NCBI GenBank assembly: GCA_938009335.1
Contig: CALLHT010000207.1
Location: 1-7,211, forward strand
Direction: 5' to 3'
Length of the DNA stretch: 7,211 bases
Source of the DNA: an uncultured Rhizobiaceae group bacterium
GTDB taxonomy: Bacteria; Pseudomonadota; Alphaproteobacteria; Rhizobiales; Rhizobiaceae
Positions 6,133-7,211 of the stretch are shown here, piece by piece. How positions within the stretch are numbered: position 1 is the first letter of the stretch; each line of letters opens with the position of its first letter. The notes under the pieces were generated by a model. It was not told the DNA's origin. It saw only the letters and a list, made by a program, of their open reading frames with translations, and did not search any database. The position numbers were made by a program, and so were the translations under genes.

Positions 6133-6380
6133 TCTATTCCAGCTTCCAAAAGATACTTTCGCAACGCTATCACCGCCCCCTTCTTTGTATCAGGCGAAGG
6201 ATGGGGCCTATGGAATATAGTAACTATTCCATTTAAGCGAACACGAACACGGGACCCTCTTCCTTCTTCAATTTCCGCACCTAACGAAACCAGCATGGTT
6301 TCAATGTCGCGCCATTTGATGTTGGCGGGAACCGGATTTTGGAAAATCCGCTCTAAGGTTTTTTCGTATTTGGCGTTCAT
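6129..6380 (-). CDS. hicA: HicA family mRNA interferase toxin
   Basis: An 83-residue toxin of the HicA family, with a dsRBD-like fold, expected to cleave mRNA when freed from HicB. Recognised segments are TLERIFQNPVPANIKWRDIE (8-27), LVSLGAEIEEGRGSRVRV (30-47) and IFHRPHPSPDTKKGAVIAL (55-73). In E. coli HicA the catalytic histidine lies in the motif G-S-N-H. Here the matching stretch is GSRVRV with no His, and the only histidines are His57 and His60 in FHRPHP. I believe this is a subfamily feature rather than inactivation, because the rest is intact and the antitoxin is complete. The start is ATG 6380, 8 bases after GGAG; a TTG at 6386 would add two residues but lies too close to GGAG. hicA is first in the operon. 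Confidence 0.92.
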   Translation of the reverse strand: MNAKYEKTLERIFQNPVPANIKWRDIETMLVSLGAEIEEGRGSRVRVRLNGIVTIFHRPHPSPDTKKGAVIALRKYLLEAGIE

Positions 6381-6388
6381 TTGCAATT

Positions 6389-6392
6389 CTCC
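6389..6392 (-). promoter_or_regulatory. Shine-Dalgarno of hicA
   Basis: GGAG on the - strand, 8 bases before ATG 6380. It sets the hicA start at ATG 6380 and leaves a leader of about 75 bases from the predicted transcription start near 6456. Confidence 0.6.
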
Positions 6393-6462
6393 ACATCATC
6401 ACGATCATATCCCTAAATTCTCGTGCCGAAAGTGGCTAATTCACAAAGGAACTCTTCCCAAC

Positions 6463-6491
6463 AAAATAATATCAAAAAATGATATCGTCAA
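6463..6491 (-). promoter_or_regulatory. Promoter of hicAB (sigma-70 type)
   Basis: Read on the - strand, TTGACG (6491-6486, 5 of 6 to TTGACA) is followed by exactly 17 bases and then TATTTT (6468-6463, 4 of 6 to TATAAT). This is the best promoter in the window. Transcription would start near 6456 and run into hicA. The 17-base spacer is exactly the inverted repeat annotated separately, so a protein bound there would exclude RNA polymerase. The -35 end overlaps AAGGA (6490-6494, + strand), the likely ribosome binding site region of the divergent acyl-CoA synthetase gene. Confidence 0.72.
6469..6485. promoter_or_regulatory. Perfect 17-bp inverted repeat, probable HicB operator
   Basis: The sequence ATATCAAAAAATGATAT is made of six-base arms ATATCA and TGATAT around AAAAA, with no mismatch in the arms. 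It fills the interval between the -35 and -10 hexamers of the hicAB promoter. Ribbon-helix-helix antitoxins typically bind short inverted repeats at their own promoter. Assigning this one to HicB is inference from position and symmetry. Confidence 0.7.
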
Positions 6492-6507
6492 GGAATGCAT
6501 ATAACCC

Positions 6508-7211
6508 ATGCTCTCAACCAACCAAACATACGAAGAAATGCGTGAAGCATTCCATTGGGACTTCCCTGAAACCTATAATATGGGTTGGGATGTTTGCGAT
6601 AAATGGGCGGATGAAGATCCAGACAGAACCGCTATCATCGACATGACGGACGGAACGCGGACTGACATCACTTTTGCTGAACTGAAAGCGCTTTCCAACC
6701 AATTGGCGAACCACCTCGGGTCACTTGGCATTGAGCCCGGCGATCGTGTCGGCGTGTTCAGACCACAATCGCTATGGACGGCGGTTGCGCATATCGCGAT
6801 CTGGAAAATGGGAGCAATCTCGATCCCGCTCTTTACCTTATTTGGGGAAGAGGCGTTGGAAAGCCGTCTTGGAAATTCGGGTGCGAAGGCAGTCATTACC
6901 GATGAAATACATGCAGAAAAATGTGCGCCGAGTTTTGAGAAGATTTCAACGCTTGAACATGTGTTGGTGCCAGAGCAGGTCGACTTTTCAATCGCATCAT
7001 CAGCTTTTGAAGTCGCTAAGACTACTCCAGAAACGCCAGGGCTGATTATCTATACATCCGGCACAACGGGCGCGCCAAAGGGTGCGCTGCATGGCCATCG
7101 TGTCTTGCGTGGTCATGTGCCGGGCATTTCCATGCTGCAGAACATCTTGCCGCAAGAAGGCGATGTATTCTGGACGCCAGCCGACTGGGCATGGATTGGC
7201 GGGTTGATGAA
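6508..7211 (+). CDS. AMP-binding acyl-CoA synthetase, 3' end outside window
   Basis: The first 234 residues of an adenylate-forming enzyme of the acetyl-/medium-chain acyl-CoA synthetase group, open at the right edge; whole members are usually about 530-560 residues. The ATP-binding P-loop-like signature YTSGTTGAPKGALHGH (182-197) is intact. Other family features are TFAELKALSNQLANHL (55-70), GDRVGVFRPQS (78-88), AIWKMGAISIPLFTLFG (97-113) and WTPADWAWIGGL (222-233). Members activate a carboxylic acid with ATP to an acyl-AMP and then form the CoA thioester; the substrate is unknown. Proximity to ivd suggests short or branched-chain acyl substrates. The ATG at 6508 is preceded by AAGGA with a long 13-base spacing. 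No convincing promoter of its own is visible between 6381 and 6507, so it may depend on read-through across hicBA. Confidence 0.9.
   Translation, partial: MLSTNQTYEEMREAFHWDFPETYNMGWDVCDKWADEDPDRTAIIDMTDGTRTDITFAELKALSNQLANHLGSLGIEPGDRVGVFRPQSLWTAVAHIAIWKMGAISIPLFTLFGEEALESRLGNSGAKAVITDEIHAEKCAPSFEKISTLEHVLVPEQVDFSIASSAFEVAKTTPETPGLIIYTSGTTGAPKGALHGHRVLRGHVPGISMLQNILPQEGDVFWTPADWAWIGGLM

Noticed and set aside
5749..6504. 251-residue rightward open frame spanning the hicBA region
   Set aside because: It runs antisense to two clearly recognised genes and its translation resembles no protein family.
6495..6544. Short upstream reading frame starting at ATG 6495 before the acyl-CoA synthetase
   Set aside because: It is 16 codons in another frame, its ATG abuts AAGGA with no spacing, and it has no recognisable content; most likely chance.

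Overview
The window looks like chromosomal DNA from a Gram-negative bacterium, most likely an alphaproteobacterium. The reasons are the gene set (FeS-BCP-type photolyase, isovaleryl-CoA dehydrogenase, HicAB, DUF2332), the moderate GC content and the very tight packing. This is inferred from protein families; no rRNA or other phylogenetic marker is present. Nine protein genes are supported. Two run off the window ends. I see no RNA gene, CRISPR array or insertion sequence.

Positions 1-3398 hold two head-to-head gene pairs. Leftward are a fumarylacetoacetase/2-keto-4-pentenoate hydratase-family enzyme (825-1622) and, 3 bases behind it, a cryptochrome/photolyase of the iron-sulfur (PhrB/CryB-like) class that continues past position 1. 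Rightward are a short-chain dehydrogenase/reductase (1646-2338) and, one base behind it, a DUF2332 protein (2340-3398). The two leading genes are back to back. Their ribosome binding sites occupy opposite strands of one 12-base segment (1627-1638), so neither pair has a conventional promoter interval. A photolyase beside an SDR suggests light or oxidative-stress physiology, but the roles of the hydratase and DUF2332 proteins are unknown.

Positions 3399-5758 hold a compact rightward operon: a TetR-family regulator (3463-4086), isovaleryl-CoA dehydrogenase (4086-5249) and a small secreted LprI-like (DUF1311) protein (5249-5758), joined by one-base stop/start overlaps. A 24-bp near-perfect palindrome at 3400-3423, just upstream, is the probable TetR operator. 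The simplest reading is an autoregulated leucine/isovalerate catabolic unit. An AMP-binding acyl-CoA synthetase (6508 to the window end) on the same strand probably belongs to the same metabolism by supplying acyl-CoAs.

Between these catabolic genes, on the opposite strand, sits a complete hicA-hicB toxin-antitoxin module (6380 down to 5767). Its promoter is unusually readable: TTGACG, a 17-base spacer, then TATTTT. The spacer is exactly a perfect 17-bp inverted repeat (6469-6485), a strong candidate HicB operator. The module is convergent with the LprI-like gene (8-base gap, no visible terminator) and divergent from the acyl-CoA synthetase, so it looks like a later insertion into a catabolic gene run.
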